A stretch of DNA of 57,092 nucleotides from Myxacorys chilensis ATA2-1-KO14 (GTDB taxonomy: Bacteria > Cyanobacteriota > Cyanobacteriia > Leptolyngbyales > Leptolyngbyaceae). This document shows positions 26,901-35,285 of this stretch, one piece after another (position 1 is the stretch's first letter; each line of letters opens with the position of its first letter). The notes beneath the pieces were generated by a model that did not search any database, was not told where the DNA came from, and worked only from the letters and a program-made list of their open reading frames with translations. The stretch is from positions 1 to 57,092 of the forward strand of contig JAHHHP010000032.1 of assembly GCA_019359275.1 (NCBI GenBank), in the 5' to 3' direction. A program made the position numbers and the translations under genes.

Positions 26901-29023
26901 TCGAAACCGCTGGCCTGAACATCTAGATTGAGTGCACTAATTTGAGGTGCGCCTTGCGTCTGTACTCCTACCGTTCCCCGCGCTACCAATCCTGGGGCAG
27001 TGGCTTCTTCAACCTGCACCTGCTGACCATTCCACCGAAACTGAGCCGTTAACGGATCTTTAACGACGGCCAATCCTTCTGAAAAGCGCACTCGCCCGGC
27101 TGCCCGAACGTCAGCTAGAGTGAGCGCATCTGTATTGCCGGATAGCTGCACGTTGCCGCTTAGTCGTCCCCGCAGATCTTGAGAAAACTGATTGAGCGCG
27201 ACCCCGGCTGTATTCACCGATGCCTGGAACTGTCCGTTCAGTAATCGACCCGTTGCCGCGATCGTGCCGCCTGTCGAAAGGCGCGCGCGCCCGTCTGCCC
27301 GAATGCCCTCCGAGTTTAACGAATTTGTGTTGCCCGATAGCTGCACATTGCCGCTCACCTGTCCCCGCAAATTCTGAGCAAACCGATTTAACGCCACTCC
27401 TGCTGCATCCGCCGACACTTGGAACTGTCCGTTGACCAGTTGACCTGTTGCGGCAACAGTTCCACCTGCAACTTGAAACGTTGAATTTTGTAGGCGAACT
27501 TGCTGACCCGCAATCACAACTTCGCCTCTTCCGGGGTAAGTAGCTTGCGGGGCTTCAAACCGTACGGTTGTTTGTAAATCATTGGGAGAGCCAGAAACAG
27601 ATGCGATCGCATCCACAGTACCAATGGTGATTGCTGAATTATTGGTGTAGAGGTTCGCGATCGCGTCTCCTGGTATGTTGCTTGCCCGTCCACTAAAGGC
27701 AATATTCGGCTGTTGAGTGAGCAAAACTCTCCCGTCGCCTGTGATTAGACCGCCCGCTTGAGGCACGGCTCGAACGTTAGAAAAAGCAACGCTGGGCGTG
27801 CCTGCGGTTTTGAGTTGAAAGTTACTGCTAATTGACGCAAAATCAACGCGATCAATCCGAGCAGCGCGAATTGTGCGGACGGTTCCATTCAGAACTGGTT
27901 TTTCGAGTTCTCCCTGAAGTTTGAGATCGGCTTGAAATGTTCCCTTAACGGGAACAGGTGAGGTTAGCTTGAGGGTTTTAATCACGTCGTCTGCCGTCGT
28001 CGATTGCACCTTAGCAGAGACGTTGTAGCCCTTTTCTGTATCGATCGTGCCATTGGCTAGAGCCGGAACACTACCAAACCGAGAGCGAACATTGTTCAGC
28101 GCGATCGTGGTTCCTCGAAACGTCAGTTGCCCTTTTGTATTGACAAACCGTTGCGGTAGCCTTTCAACTTCTAGAGTGACATCATCTAACGTTGCTGTTC
28201 CTGAAAGCGATGGATTCTGGTTTGGGCGCAGTTGAGCCGTCAAGTCGCCATCGACGCGACCCGCTTGCAGCGCGACGGGCAGCTTCACCAATCGAGTGAT
28301 GTCTGTTGCCAGTACACTCCGGGCTTGCAGGCTCAAATCGGTGTGCCTAGACTGAGGGAGCGTCTCTCCTGACAAATCAATTGTGCCGCCTTTCGCGATT
28401 TGACCACGGGCATCATACCGAAAGCGCTGATTTTGCTCTGATAGTCGAACCACTCCATCAAGTTGATTGATCGCAATTGCACGTTTGGGAATTCGAGGAT
28501 CAGGAAAGGGCTGCAAAACAGCATTGCCTTGGCGAATCCGAATCGACTGCAAATCAGTTTTAATCGGACCTGATTCTTCTTGTGTCTTGATGGTTGTGGA
28601 AATCCAGGTTCCGTCTTTTGTTTGGTCAACATAAGCATCAGGTTGATCGAGCGTGACGTTCAGTTCCAACGTTCGACTCAACAGCAGTTGCAACAGTGAA
28701 AATTCTACCTCGACCGCTTTAGTGGTGAGGCGATCAGCATCGGTAGGCGTTGCCGGAACAGACGACGCTCCAAAGCGGATTCCGGTAAACGAAACTTGCT
28801 CAACCTTTCCTAGTGCGACGGGTCTACTTAGCAATTCCGTGAGGTTACGTTGAATTAGAGGAGCTAACTGTTGATGAATCCAGACCCACGCCCACCAAGC
28901 GCCCCCTGCAACAGAGAGGAGCAGAATTGTGCTGAGTGCGATCGCGGTGCGACTAGTAAGCAGGCGTAGTAAATAGCGATAGAAGGAAGAGGGGGTTTGC
29001 TCAGGAGGGGGGAATTGAGACAT
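23939..29023 (-). CDS. tamB: TamB/TIC236-type translocation and assembly module protein
   Basis: This giant protein (1694 aa) is anchored in the inner membrane by a helix at about 31-50 (TAIALSTILLLSVAGGAWWA). It then spans the periplasm with long beta-rich repeats. Many repeated units of the form LSGNVQLSGNT, GRLLNGQFQASV and AQGILPIFAAT are seen, as expected for the beta-taco fold. The C-terminal 400 or so residues carry the TamB domain (former DUF490), including LNGTLAKPRPEGTVRLTGGQ and ILALVGGGLIDTIGQAG. TamB-like proteins move phospholipids or help place outer-membrane proteins; the chloroplast homologue TIC236 serves protein import. Residues 530-680 contain two closely similar repeats. 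There is no adjacent Omp85 gene in the window. Confidence 0.93.
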   Translation of the reverse strand: MSQFPPPEQTPSSFYRYLLRLLTSRTAIALSTILLLSVAGGAWWAWVWIHQQLAPLIQRNLTELLSRPVALGKVEQVSFTGIRFGASSVPATPTDADRLTTKAVEVEFSLLQLLLSRTLELNVTLDQPDAYVDQTKDGTWISTTIKTQEESGPIKTDLQSIRIRQGNAVLQPFPDPRIPKRAIAINQLDGVVRLSEQNQRFRYDARGQIAKGGTIDLSGETLPQSRHTDLSLQARSVLATDITRLVKLPVALQAGRVDGDLTAQLRPNQNPSLSGTATLDDVTLEVERLPQRFVNTKGQLTFRGTTIALNNVRSRFGSVPALANGTIDTEKGYNVSAKVQSTTADDVIKTLKLTSPVPVKGTFQADLKLQGELEKPVLNGTVRTIRAARIDRVDFASISSNFQLKTAGTPSVAFSNVRAVPQAGGLITGDGRVLLTQQPNIAFSGRASNIPGDAIANLYTNNSAITIGTVDAIASVSGSPNDLQTTVRFEAPQATYPGRGEVVIAGQQVRLQNSTFQVAGGTVAATGQLVNGQFQVSADAAGVALNRFAQNLRGQVSGNVQLSGNTNSLNSEGIRADGRARLSTGGTIAATGRLLNGQFQASVNTAGVALNQFSQDLRGRLSGNVQLSGNTDALTLADVRAAGRVRFSEGLAVVKDPLTAQFRWNGQQVQVEEATAPGLVARGTVGVQTQGAPQISALNLDVQASGFDIRDFASSLPTNVALVGQADFNGRVTGTPSAPNAIGDLRLRNLNVNGLAFDPVLAGNLAYRAKQRTELQLSGQRIAGTQDQIVVSLNANNRPTSFFIKREQTIARGRTAGETLLADLQNVPVSLLRQVAPQAAGALASAAGNLSGNVAVNLNTLNAEGTVAIANPRFGRIAGDEFRGQFSFINGVARLSGGELRRGESIIALNGTTQTTGDQPVQFQISFNDENIQTLLQTLSISQLSDIATGLKSPESGQAADLQPLDQIQLANTSLDTKLQKLAQVQRQIAQQRRQPEVATLPSLAELQGDLSGAINISGSLQRGLAFNFNVRGSDIDWGKYDIKTLVAQGNFANGVLDVSPVRLDINDGTLAFSGRVGDTLNGQLRVSNLPLELAQPFLRQLPVNLAGRLNATTTLSGSLDNPSANGVLNILNGRVNEQPIQQANLNFQYGDARLRFDSDIFLTETEPLSVAGTIPIALPFSSVQPTTDQIQLQARLKDGGFALLNLFTDQVAWVDGAGQLNVDVAGTLSRPVIQGTVAVQNATVRASALPRSLTNVTGVARFNGDRVTVETLQAQFDQQPLTAQGILPIFAATSAVEAAAADPLTVALNDIRLNVTDLYTGDVGGNVVVTGTAFRPTLGGTIRLSNGEANVGAQAGRTTTTANATETSSSASSATSSNLNEGIDQSSITLPDSAPTPATTPTAGASPSAPIAFNNLQIVLANGVRVTSPPLVSFTSEGTITLNGTLAKPRPEGTVRLTGGQVNLFTTQFRLERNYQHTAQFTPANGLDPVLDVQLFALVPETTGSRLPRSRQSSEIADSPFADELATSIGTLRTIRVQAKATGPASQLSKNLALTSSPARSRTEILALVGGGLIDTIGQAGTTVGIANIASTALSNELQGTITQLGQAIGLSELRIFPTVVNATKARSSTLSLAAEAIVDVSGDFSVSLSRVFASDEPLRYGVVYRINDETLVRGSTDLAGDSRAVVEYQTRF

Positions 29024-29208
29024 CGTTTAAGAGCCTGCGTCTATCATTAGGCAGATCTAACTAACGGTCATACCCTAGCAGGACACGTTCTCATTTATCG
29101 TCTACCCATAGACGGCTTTTCAGCTCTATTTAGCATTGACAACATTGCTCTGAGCAACCAGCACTTTATGAAATTAATTTCAGTATCACTGCGACCAGCT
29201 TTGCTGTG

Positions 29209-29616
29209 CTAAGGGCATCGCTCTAGCAGTTCTGCCAGTGTTGCATCTCGATTGACATCAACGATGATCTTTTGCAAATCGCCCTCTTCAGGCACATCTA
29301 CTTTTATCTTTAGTTCCACCAAACTCGCAACGTTAACGCTGACCTCAAGCTGAACATTCTGAGTCGGAATTTCTCGCGCTCTGATTTGTTGACTCGCCAT
29401 TTCTATCACATTGAGGGCTTGATCAACTGCCGTTGAGATGGTTTCTTCAGCGATATCGGTTGCCTTCTCTCTTGTTCTCTGTGCAATCTTTCCAGCTTGC
29501 TCCTTTCCTGCATCTTGGGTAGAAAGAGCAAGAGTTTTAAGCACTTTCCCTCCTGTAGAAAGAAAGAGAGTTTTAAGCGTTTTCGCTCCTATTGTTTGTA
29601 GCAGATTCAAATGCAT
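29209..29616 (-). CDS. Hypothetical protein, amphipathic helix plus small beta domain
   Basis: I do not recognise this 135-aa protein. The N-terminal half is a long helical stretch with repeated segments (LKTLFLSTGGKVLKTLALST) and a charged region (AGKIAQRTREKATDIAEETI). The C-terminal half is beta-rich and acidic (LEVSVNVASLVELKIKVDVP). There is no clear signal peptide. AAGG precedes the ATG. The gene lies upstream of tamB on the same strand with a 185-base gap, so it could share its transcript, but a link is not shown. Confidence 0.6.
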   Translation of the reverse strand: MHLNLLQTIGAKTLKTLFLSTGGKVLKTLALSTQDAGKEQAGKIAQRTREKATDIAEETISTAVDQALNVIEMASQQIRAREIPTQNVQLEVSVNVASLVELKIKVDVPEEGDLQKIIVDVNRDATLAELLERCP

Positions 29617-29756
29617 TGGGCCTTACTGTGTATCCGATGTTGCCATGTAGAATGATTGATATTGCTAATGCAGATGTAAATTATCATTTCCCAATCCCTC
29701 TCTCGCTTTGGGAACACTGCACAGCAAATTCTAGAGAACAGTCACAAGGAGCAGCC

Positions 29757-29966
29757 CTACTGAGATGAGTTGTTTACTAAAAGAGCACGAGTTGCCGCAA
29801 TAGACGCTGTTCCTAAACCGATAAAGATCCATCGAAACGCGTCTGTCTTTGGAATTCCCATAAAGATAAGCGCTGCGCCAATCATTCCAAATAAATGAGA
29901 CAAACTTCGTCGCTGACGCCGCTCAGGACTCCAAACGTCTTGCCGTTGATTTTGTAAATTTGCCAT
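29757..29966 (-). CDS. Small membrane protein, unknown
   Basis: About 69 aa from the ATG at 29964-29966 (MANLQNQRQDVWSPERRQRR). A basic N-terminal region is followed by two short hydrophobic helices (LFGMIGAALIFMGI and FRWIFIGLGTASIAATRALL), so a two-pass or hairpin topology is likely. A GTG nine bases upstream is in frame. No family is recognised. Confidence 0.55.
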   Translation of the reverse strand: MANLQNQRQDVWSPERRQRRSLSHLFGMIGAALIFMGIPKTDAFRWIFIGLGTASIAATRALLVNNSSQ

Positions 29967-30410
29967 AGTAGTCACTTAACCATTTTCTAATTTTGCCTAG
30001 CTGATATTAAGCAAGTTATCTCCTAAACCACAGCTAATTTAAGCCAGTTTAAATAGAGTCAACTGCTACCGCCTTTGCGCGCAGTTGTTGATCAAGAAGC
30101 ATCTTAATGCTTACATCGTAGTGTCAAGGTAAGCTGCACTCATCTAACAAAAGCAGTAATTCAAATAACAATCTATCTGTAAATTAAAGTTGTTTCGGTT
30201 AGGCATCGAAGACAAACAAAACAACATGAATCTAACTTTAGTATTAGATTCAATCCTATTGAATTTACTGCTGGCACTACAAAAAACGGTGAATAAAACC
30301 TATCGTTCGGATGAGCGTATTTAGGTAGGAGTAAGGCTTACGATGACTATTAGAGTAAAACTCTGAAGGAATTGCCGTTACCCCTCTTTAAACAGATCCT
30401 TTAACAAAAA
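29967..30410. other. AT-rich intergenic region
   Basis: This 444-base gap lies between divergent small-membrane-protein genes. It presumably holds both promoters. Nothing further, such as an RNA gene or repeat, is recognised. Confidence 0.5.
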
Positions 30411-31067
30411 ATGGTGAATCAACGTTCTCAGACCTCATCACACATAATCCAGAAAATGGCTTTAGAAGAAGAGCGAATGCGTGAAATTCATCTGCTGTTA
30501 CAGCATTTGTTTAAGCATGAGGAAACTACACTTCGACTGATTCTAGATGACCTGTATGATGTTGGTTCTAAAAATCTAATTAAGCAAAAAATTCGTTGTC
30601 GTCCCATTCGAGGGATAGTAGAGCCGATCGCGAAAATGTCTAAGCCTGTGTTTAGAATTTTTGCGGTTCGGTGGTCTCATAAAAATTGTCCTCAGTTAAT
30701 TACGCAATGGTTGCGATCGCAAGTTGCGTTTGAAGAAACATTTCAAAAAACAACTATCACTCAAGACGTCACGGTCTCTACTCCAGAGGTGCGAGCAATC
30801 AGCGCTGGGCGCACCTCCAAAGAAATCGCGATAACCCCGCACGAGCCGCCTGAACTAGCGACTCAAATCCATCATTATCAACACGAAATTCGACAGTTGC
30901 ACACACAAGTCAGATGGTTAACAGGAACGTTAGTCAGCGCGATCGCACTATTGGGAGGCTCGCTCCTTTGGGTCAGCTACAATCCTGAGTCAATTGCGTC
31001 TCGAATGGCGTTGCCCCTACAACCGATTGCAATTGAAGATACCAATCCTAAGCGCATCCAGCCTTAA
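30411..31067 (+). CDS. Hypothetical protein with a C-terminal membrane anchor
   Basis: I do not recognise this 218-aa protein. The N-terminal 100 residues are charged and helical (ALEEERMREIHLLLQHLFKH, LILDDLYDVGSKNLIKQKIR). They are followed by a region with a predicted coiled coil (ATQIHHYQHEIRQLHTQVRW), then a single membrane helix at about 173-190 (LVSAIALLGGSLLWVSY). The soluble part probably faces the cytosol, as no signal peptide is present. It converges on the high-light gene across a terminator. Confidence 0.6.
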   Translation: MVNQRSQTSSHIIQKMALEEERMREIHLLLQHLFKHEETTLRLILDDLYDVGSKNLIKQKIRCRPIRGIVEPIAKMSKPVFRIFAVRWSHKNCPQLITQWLRSQVAFEETFQKTTITQDVTVSTPEVRAISAGRTSKEIAITPHEPPELATQIHHYQHEIRQLHTQVRWLTGTLVSAIALLGGSLLWVSYNPESIASRMALPLQPIAIEDTNPKRIQP

Positions 31068-31110
31068 AGCAGAGTGCCGTTATCGCGATCATGATCCCTA
31101 GCGAACTAGC

Positions 31111-31168
31111 AAAAAAATTAGAGTAGAAGCGTTCAGGAACCACCATTCCCGAAAGTTTCTACTCTAAA
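31111..31168 (-). terminator. Rho-independent terminator of the high-light gene
   Basis: On the minus strand the stem uses 31158-31168 with 31118-31128 (ttagagtagaa and its complement, eleven bases, extendable with mismatches). It is followed by seven T residues (the A-run at 31111-31117). It sits 50 bases past the high-light gene's stop codon and may also serve the convergent plus-strand gene. Confidence 0.75.
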
Positions 31169-31219
31169 CTATGTTCCTTGACTAGAAAATTTGAACTGTA
31201 CCGTTGCACTACGGACTCA

Positions 31220-31429
31220 TTACAGGTTCATTAAAAATCCAAGTACTCCCTGTCCGGTGAACGCTTCTAAGACGAGCAAAGAAACAAACCCAATCATGGC
31301 AAGGCGACCGTTGAGCAATTCGGCTTTCGGCGTGAACCCAAACTGAGGTTGGTCGGTCACGTACATGCGTGGCTCGATCGCGAAGTTATTTAGCTTGCCT
31401 TGCTCATCTATGATTGCGCCGCTTTTCAT
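31220..31429 (-). CDS. High-light-inducible one-helix protein (CAB/ELIP/HLIP family)
   Basis: This 69-aa thylakoid protein binds chlorophyll and carotenoid and protects or helps assemble photosystem II. The single helix contains the family motif ELLNGRLAMIGFVSLLVLEA (ExxNGRxAMxGF), followed by a GVLGFL end. The ATG at 31427-31429 has GGAG upstream at good spacing; an in-frame TTG lies four codons earlier. On the minus strand, a TTTACAAAA word (complement of 31484-31492) upstream of the gene resembles half of the HLR1 element bound by the light-response regulator RpaB, but a second half is not clear. Confidence 0.92.
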   Translation of the reverse strand: MKSGAIIDEQGKLNNFAIEPRMYVTDQPQFGFTPKAELLNGRLAMIGFVSLLVLEAFTGQGVLGFLMNL

Positions 31430-31514
31430 GGGTTGCTCCAACGTTTTCTTAATTTCTTTACATAGCTTAAGATATTTATTGAGTTTTGTAAAGAAGAATG
31501 TTAGGTTTTGTTAC

Positions 31515-32339
31515 TCACTCGTGTTCAACAACAAATACATTGGCATAAAGGTTCGCAACGATTTGCTGCCCCTGCTGCGTTAAGTTGAGATAATGCAAGG
31601 CATCTTGAATGTAGGGATGAACGCCGTTCCAGAAGAATTTTGGATAGTTTTTACGAAGATCAGACGGGTTCTGATAGCCAAGAGCCTGGTTTACCCCTGT
31701 TTCTTCAAATTCATAATACAGAGCAGTGATTTTCTTGAGATACCGTGAGTCGCTCAACTGTCCGATCAAATCAGCGGCTCGCACGAGTCCAGGGTAGTAC
31801 ACCGTATCTTTGTGATCTTCCGCCTTGGGGACAGGAAAGCGCGTGAGTTCAATGTTGCGTTTGATCGTCTGAGCATCAATCAAGGCGTGATCTTTGAAGC
31901 GATCGTCGATGAACAACTTGCCGCGATCGACATGATAGGGCGTCAAACTAGCGTCACTGGCACCCAAGGGGAGCGTTACTCGGCCTCCATTAATTCCGGT
32001 GGCGTAAAAGCCATCGCGATCGCTGCGGCAAACCCCTTTGACATAGCCAATGTCATGACACGTCAACGAAATAATGAAGTGCAACCAATCTTCACAGGAC
32101 ACGCCGCCATCTCGAATGTGTCTGCCCCGCAGAATTTCCTGCCCAACTAATGTAACTAGAATTGTGTGTTCGACATCATGGTAGAGCGCATCGCTATTGG
32201 CGATATTTTCCAGCGCCATGTTGCCCGCCCAAGCCAGGATATCAGCGTAGTTCGATTTGTAGTTGCCATATGTCCGCCGATAACCTGCTTGAAGCTGCTG
32301 CACAAAGGCATCAATCAGAAGTTCGATCGCACTAAACAT
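31515..32339 (-). CDS. HD-domain metalloprotein of the cyanobacterial Npun_R2479 type
   Basis: This 274-aa protein has an HD phosphohydrolase core. His54 and His58 lie in ALYHDVEHTI, and the HD pair at His95-Asp96 is in SLTCHDIGYVKG. Further metal or substrate residues come from IDAQTIKRNIELTRFP and RAADLIGQLSD. It matches a cyanobacterial subgroup I recall under the name above; the substrate is unknown. The gene is on the minus strand upstream of the high-light gene, 85 bases from its ATG, so co-regulation is possible but not shown. Confidence 0.85.
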   Translation of the reverse strand: MFSAIELLIDAFVQQLQAGYRRTYGNYKSNYADILAWAGNMALENIANSDALYHDVEHTILVTLVGQEILRGRHIRDGGVSCEDWLHFIISLTCHDIGYVKGVCRSDRDGFYATGINGGRVTLPLGASDASLTPYHVDRGKLFIDDRFKDHALIDAQTIKRNIELTRFPVPKAEDHKDTVYYPGLVRAADLIGQLSDSRYLKKITALYYEFEETGVNQALGYQNPSDLRKNYPKFFWNGVHPYIQDALHYLNLTQQGQQIVANLYANVFVVEHE

Positions 32340-32455
32340 AAAAAGTAATTCGTAATTGAATGAGTCAGACGTTTTTGAGCAGATGTCTAAACGCTCTACA
32401 AACTAGAGTCAGCTTAGTTTGCCCAAAGCAGTCGGGTTGCCTCTGATCTCTCTTC

Positions 32456-32508
32456 AACTACGAACTTCTCAACTACGAACTTCAACTCCGAATGACAACC
32501 TACGAATT
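32456..32508. repeat. Short dispersed repeat words (actacgaac)
   Basis: Three degenerate copies of aactacgaact/cctacgaatt occur in tandem between the HD gene and the end of the aldo/keto reductase gene, the last running into that gene's stop codon. The same words occur before tex (10751-10820). They resemble the short repeats common between cyanobacterial genes. Confidence 0.5.
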
Positions 32509-33396
32509 CATATCGTCTAGTAGTCCAATCTCGGCTTCGGTAAATCTGACTTGTGTCGCTGTCACTGAGTCCGCAATGCTTCCGGGTTTACTCGCTCCCG
32601 GAATCGGAATAATGCTAGATGATTTTGACAGCATCCAGGCGAGAACGAGGCTATAAACAGAAATGCCTTTATCACGGGCAAGATTCGCAACCGCTTCTAC
32701 GCTACTTAGCTGCTGCACTCGCCTACTTCCACCGAGCGGACTCCACGGCAAAAAGCTCAGCCCTTCTGCTTCGCAATAGTTCAGCACACCGTCAAACTCA
32801 GGATCACGATGCCACGGATTATATTGATTCTGCACCGAAACTACGTCAACGACTTCTCGCGCTTGCTTAATCTGATCGACCGAGAAGTTGGAGACGCCGA
32901 CATAGCGAATGAGTCCTTCTGCAACAGCTTCTTTAACAGGCTGAAGAGACTCTGCGATCGTATAGTTTGGATCAGGCGCATGGTACTGCCAGAGATCGAT
33001 CGGCTTTTTGCCACCCAGCGCCTCAAAACTTTCTCGAATTGTTTGACGTAAATGATCCGGATTACCGTTGCGTGCCCAAGTGCCGTTGGGCCGCATTAAA
33101 CCTCCCTTTGTCGCCACCATAACCCGGCTCAAATCTCCTGAGTATTTTTGCAGCGCTTTCCCAATCAGGCGTTCGTTATGGTGTTTGTCTGATTCATCCA
33201 TGCAGTAAGAATCGGCGGTATCGATCAACGTGACGCCCAAATCCAAGGCTTTATGAATAGTTGCGATCGCTTGGTCTTCGGGAGGCCTGCTGCTAATGGA
33301 CATTGGCATTGCGCCTAATCCAATCGAGAAAACCATCTTTCCGGTTTTGCCGAGTTCTCGTAAAGTCGGCGTTTGAACAGTTTCTTGAGTTCCCAT
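32500..33396 (-). CDS. Aldo/keto reductase
   Basis: This NADPH-dependent reductase (298 aa) belongs to the bacterial AKR groups. The catalytic tetrad is present: Asp59 and Tyr64 in LIDTADSY, Lys97 in VATKGG, and His139 in WQYHAPD. The cofactor end reads IPIPGASKPGSI. The natural substrate cannot be read from sequence; some close relatives act on aldehydes or sugars. GAGG is seven to eight bases before the ATG. It is divergent from the sugar kinase gene with about 100 bases between starts. Confidence 0.92.
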   Translation of the reverse strand: MGTQETVQTPTLRELGKTGKMVFSIGLGAMPMSISSRPPEDQAIATIHKALDLGVTLIDTADSYCMDESDKHHNERLIGKALQKYSGDLSRVMVATKGGLMRPNGTWARNGNPDHLRQTIRESFEALGGKKPIDLWQYHAPDPNYTIAESLQPVKEAVAEGLIRYVGVSNFSVDQIKQAREVVDVVSVQNQYNPWHRDPEFDGVLNYCEAEGLSFLPWSPLGGSRRVQQLSSVEAVANLARDKGISVYSLVLAWMLSKSSSIIPIPGASKPGSIADSVTATQVRFTEAEIGLLDDMNS

Positions 33397-33502
33397 CGTG
33401 CGACCTCTAGATAATCTCTCCAGTAAAAAAGGAGAATTGCGATCGCCACTTCATACTTAAGTTAGAGATTGGATAGAGATTGGTTCTACGTTACGTTCTT
33501 TT

Positions 33503-34807
33503 ATGGATTGTTATCTCGGTATCGATTTTGGAACTTCTGGCGCACGGGCGATCGCCATCACTGCTGATCAAGAAATTCAAGCTCAGGTGAGCAATCGCTT
33601 TGCAGATTCTGCACGACAAAATTTAGCAGACCATTGGCAAAGTGTCCTGTTTAAGTTGCTGGCACAACTCCCCCAAACCGTGCGATCGCGTCTCCAAGGA
33701 ATTGCCATTAACGGAACCTCAGCCACCGTTCTGCTGTGCGATCGCAAGGGGCAACCTATCACAGAACCACTGCTGTATCACGACGATCGCGGCAAGCAAG
33801 TTCTCGATCGCGTTGCCACGATCGCCCCTCCAGATCACACAGTTCTGAGTGCGACCTCTAGCTTGGCAAAACTAGTTTGGTGGCGTCAGTATTTAGACAA
33901 CTTTAATGCAGCCCACTATTTCTTACACCAAGCGGACTGGTTAGCCTTTTTACTACACGGACAACTTGGCATCAGCGACTATCACAACAGCCTGAAACTG
34001 GGATACGACGTAGAGAAGTTACGCTATCCCGATTGGTTAGATCTGCCAATGCTGCCGGAGGTAGTGGAACCAGGAAAAGCGATCGCGCCCATTCTTCCCG
34101 ATATCGCGAATCAGTTCAGCATTCCTCACAGTTGCTGCATTCATGCGGGAACCACCGATAGCATTGCGGCATTTCTAGCCAGTCAAGCCACAACGCCTGG
34201 AGACGCAGTTACGTCGCTTGGCTCGACGCTTGTTTTGAAGCTACTGAGTCAGACCCGTCTCGAAAATAAACATCACGGCATCTACAGCCATCGTTTGGGA
34301 AATCTTTGGCTGGTGGGCGGCGCGTCCAACACAGGCGGAGCCGTACTAAAACACTTTTTCTCAGACGAAGAAATTTTAGAACTAAGTGGGCAAATTTCAC
34401 CTCAACCAGAGAGTCCATTAGACTACTACCCGCTACTAAAGCCGGGAGAGCGGTTTCCAATCAACGATCCACAGCTGTTACCGAGACTAGAACCCCATCC
34501 TAGCGATCGTGTCAAGTTTTTGCACGGTTTATTACAAAGCATCGCTCGCATTGAGATGCAGGGCTACACCCTGCTAGAATCTTTGGGCGCGACCCCGCTA
34601 CGGCAAATTTTTACGGCTGGAGGAGGAGCGCAGAACTCAACTTGGACTGCCATTCGCGCTTATCAGTGTCGTGTTCCCGTTCAGACCGCATCTCAGACAG
34701 AAGCCGCGTTTGGAACTGCTTTACTCATCCTGCCTCAGCGTGACTCAATAAGCCATGATGAGGGAAGGAGAGATCAGCGTCTCGGAGGGAATACTGAGAG
34801 AAGCTGA
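33503..34807 (+). CDS. FGGY carbohydrate kinase, probable D-ribulose kinase
   Basis: The 434-aa protein has the FGGY signatures: an ATP-binding start (LGIDFGTSGARAIAI), then GTTDSIAAFLASQA, and a late adenosine motif (FTAGGGAQNSTW). Cyanobacteria and plants share a distinct small FGGY kinase shown to phosphorylate D-ribulose, and this length and start fit that group better than xylulokinase (about 480-500 aa). It would feed D-ribulose 5-phosphate into the pentose phosphate and Calvin cycles. The C-terminus (after about 415) is charged and less conserved. It is followed 30 bases later by a small unknown gene. Confidence 0.85.
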   Translation: MDCYLGIDFGTSGARAIAITADQEIQAQVSNRFADSARQNLADHWQSVLFKLLAQLPQTVRSRLQGIAINGTSATVLLCDRKGQPITEPLLYHDDRGKQVLDRVATIAPPDHTVLSATSSLAKLVWWRQYLDNFNAAHYFLHQADWLAFLLHGQLGISDYHNSLKLGYDVEKLRYPDWLDLPMLPEVVEPGKAIAPILPDIANQFSIPHSCCIHAGTTDSIAAFLASQATTPGDAVTSLGSTLVLKLLSQTRLENKHHGIYSHRLGNLWLVGGASNTGGAVLKHFFSDEEILELSGQISPQPESPLDYYPLLKPGERFPINDPQLLPRLEPHPSDRVKFLHGLLQSIARIEMQGYTLLESLGATPLRQIFTAGGGAQNSTWTAIRAYQCRVPVQTASQTEAAFGTALLILPQRDSISHDEGRRDQRLGGNTERS

Positions 34808-34837
34808 GGAGAATTCACTCTACCGACTACAACAGCC

Positions 34838-35269
34838 ATGTGGCGAAAGCTGAAAAACGTCTTTCTCAGTTTGAGAACCTATTCCGATATGAGCCCTGAT
34901 TTGGGCTTAAGGCGACAGATCGATCAGACCCTACGATCGCGCTCCCCTCGAAGTTTTGAGGAGTGGTATACCTGCTTTTGGAGGCGGCTGGGTGTGTCAA
35001 AAGATGTTGCCGCCTTCGTCTATGATCAGATGGAAGAGTATTCCGGGTTGCCGTTTTCGCAAGTTTTGCCGAGCGATCAACTCTCTAGCGATCTTCACTT
35101 ATCGTTAGTGTGCTGGTTCGATTGGGAATGCACGCTATGCGACGACTTCCGCGATCGCTTTGGCATAGACATTCACGATTGCTTTGATCCTTATGCTCTT
35201 TCTACCGTCAAAGATCTGGTTGTCTTTCTAAATCAACAAGTCATTCGGGTAAATTATTCTCAGTCATAA
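34838..35269 (+). CDS. Hypothetical protein, DUF1493/acyl-carrier-like fold possible
   Basis: I do not firmly recognise this 143-aa protein. The centre (SKDVAAFVYDQMEEYSGLPF, then LHLSLVCWFDWECTLCDDFR) and the end (DPYALSTVKDLVVFLNQQ) are reminiscent of DUF1493, a group related to acyl carrier proteins, but no phosphopantetheine DSL serine is present. It is cytosolic, with Cys and Trp clustered at about 93-103. It sits between the sugar kinase (30 bases upstream) and the allantoinase (16 bases downstream), so all three may be one transcript. Confidence 0.6.
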   Translation: MWRKLKNVFLSLRTYSDMSPDLGLRRQIDQTLRSRSPRSFEEWYTCFWRRLGVSKDVAAFVYDQMEEYSGLPFSQVLPSDQLSSDLHLSLVCWFDWECTLCDDFRDRFGIDIHDCFDPYALSTVKDLVVFLNQQVIRVNYSQS

Positions 35270-35285
35270 TTTACTCTCTCAGCAA

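Noticed and set aside
26990..27500. Repeats inside the tamB-like gene as a mobile or recombination element
   Set aside because: The similarity follows the protein's beta-repeat units in frame and is normal for the family.
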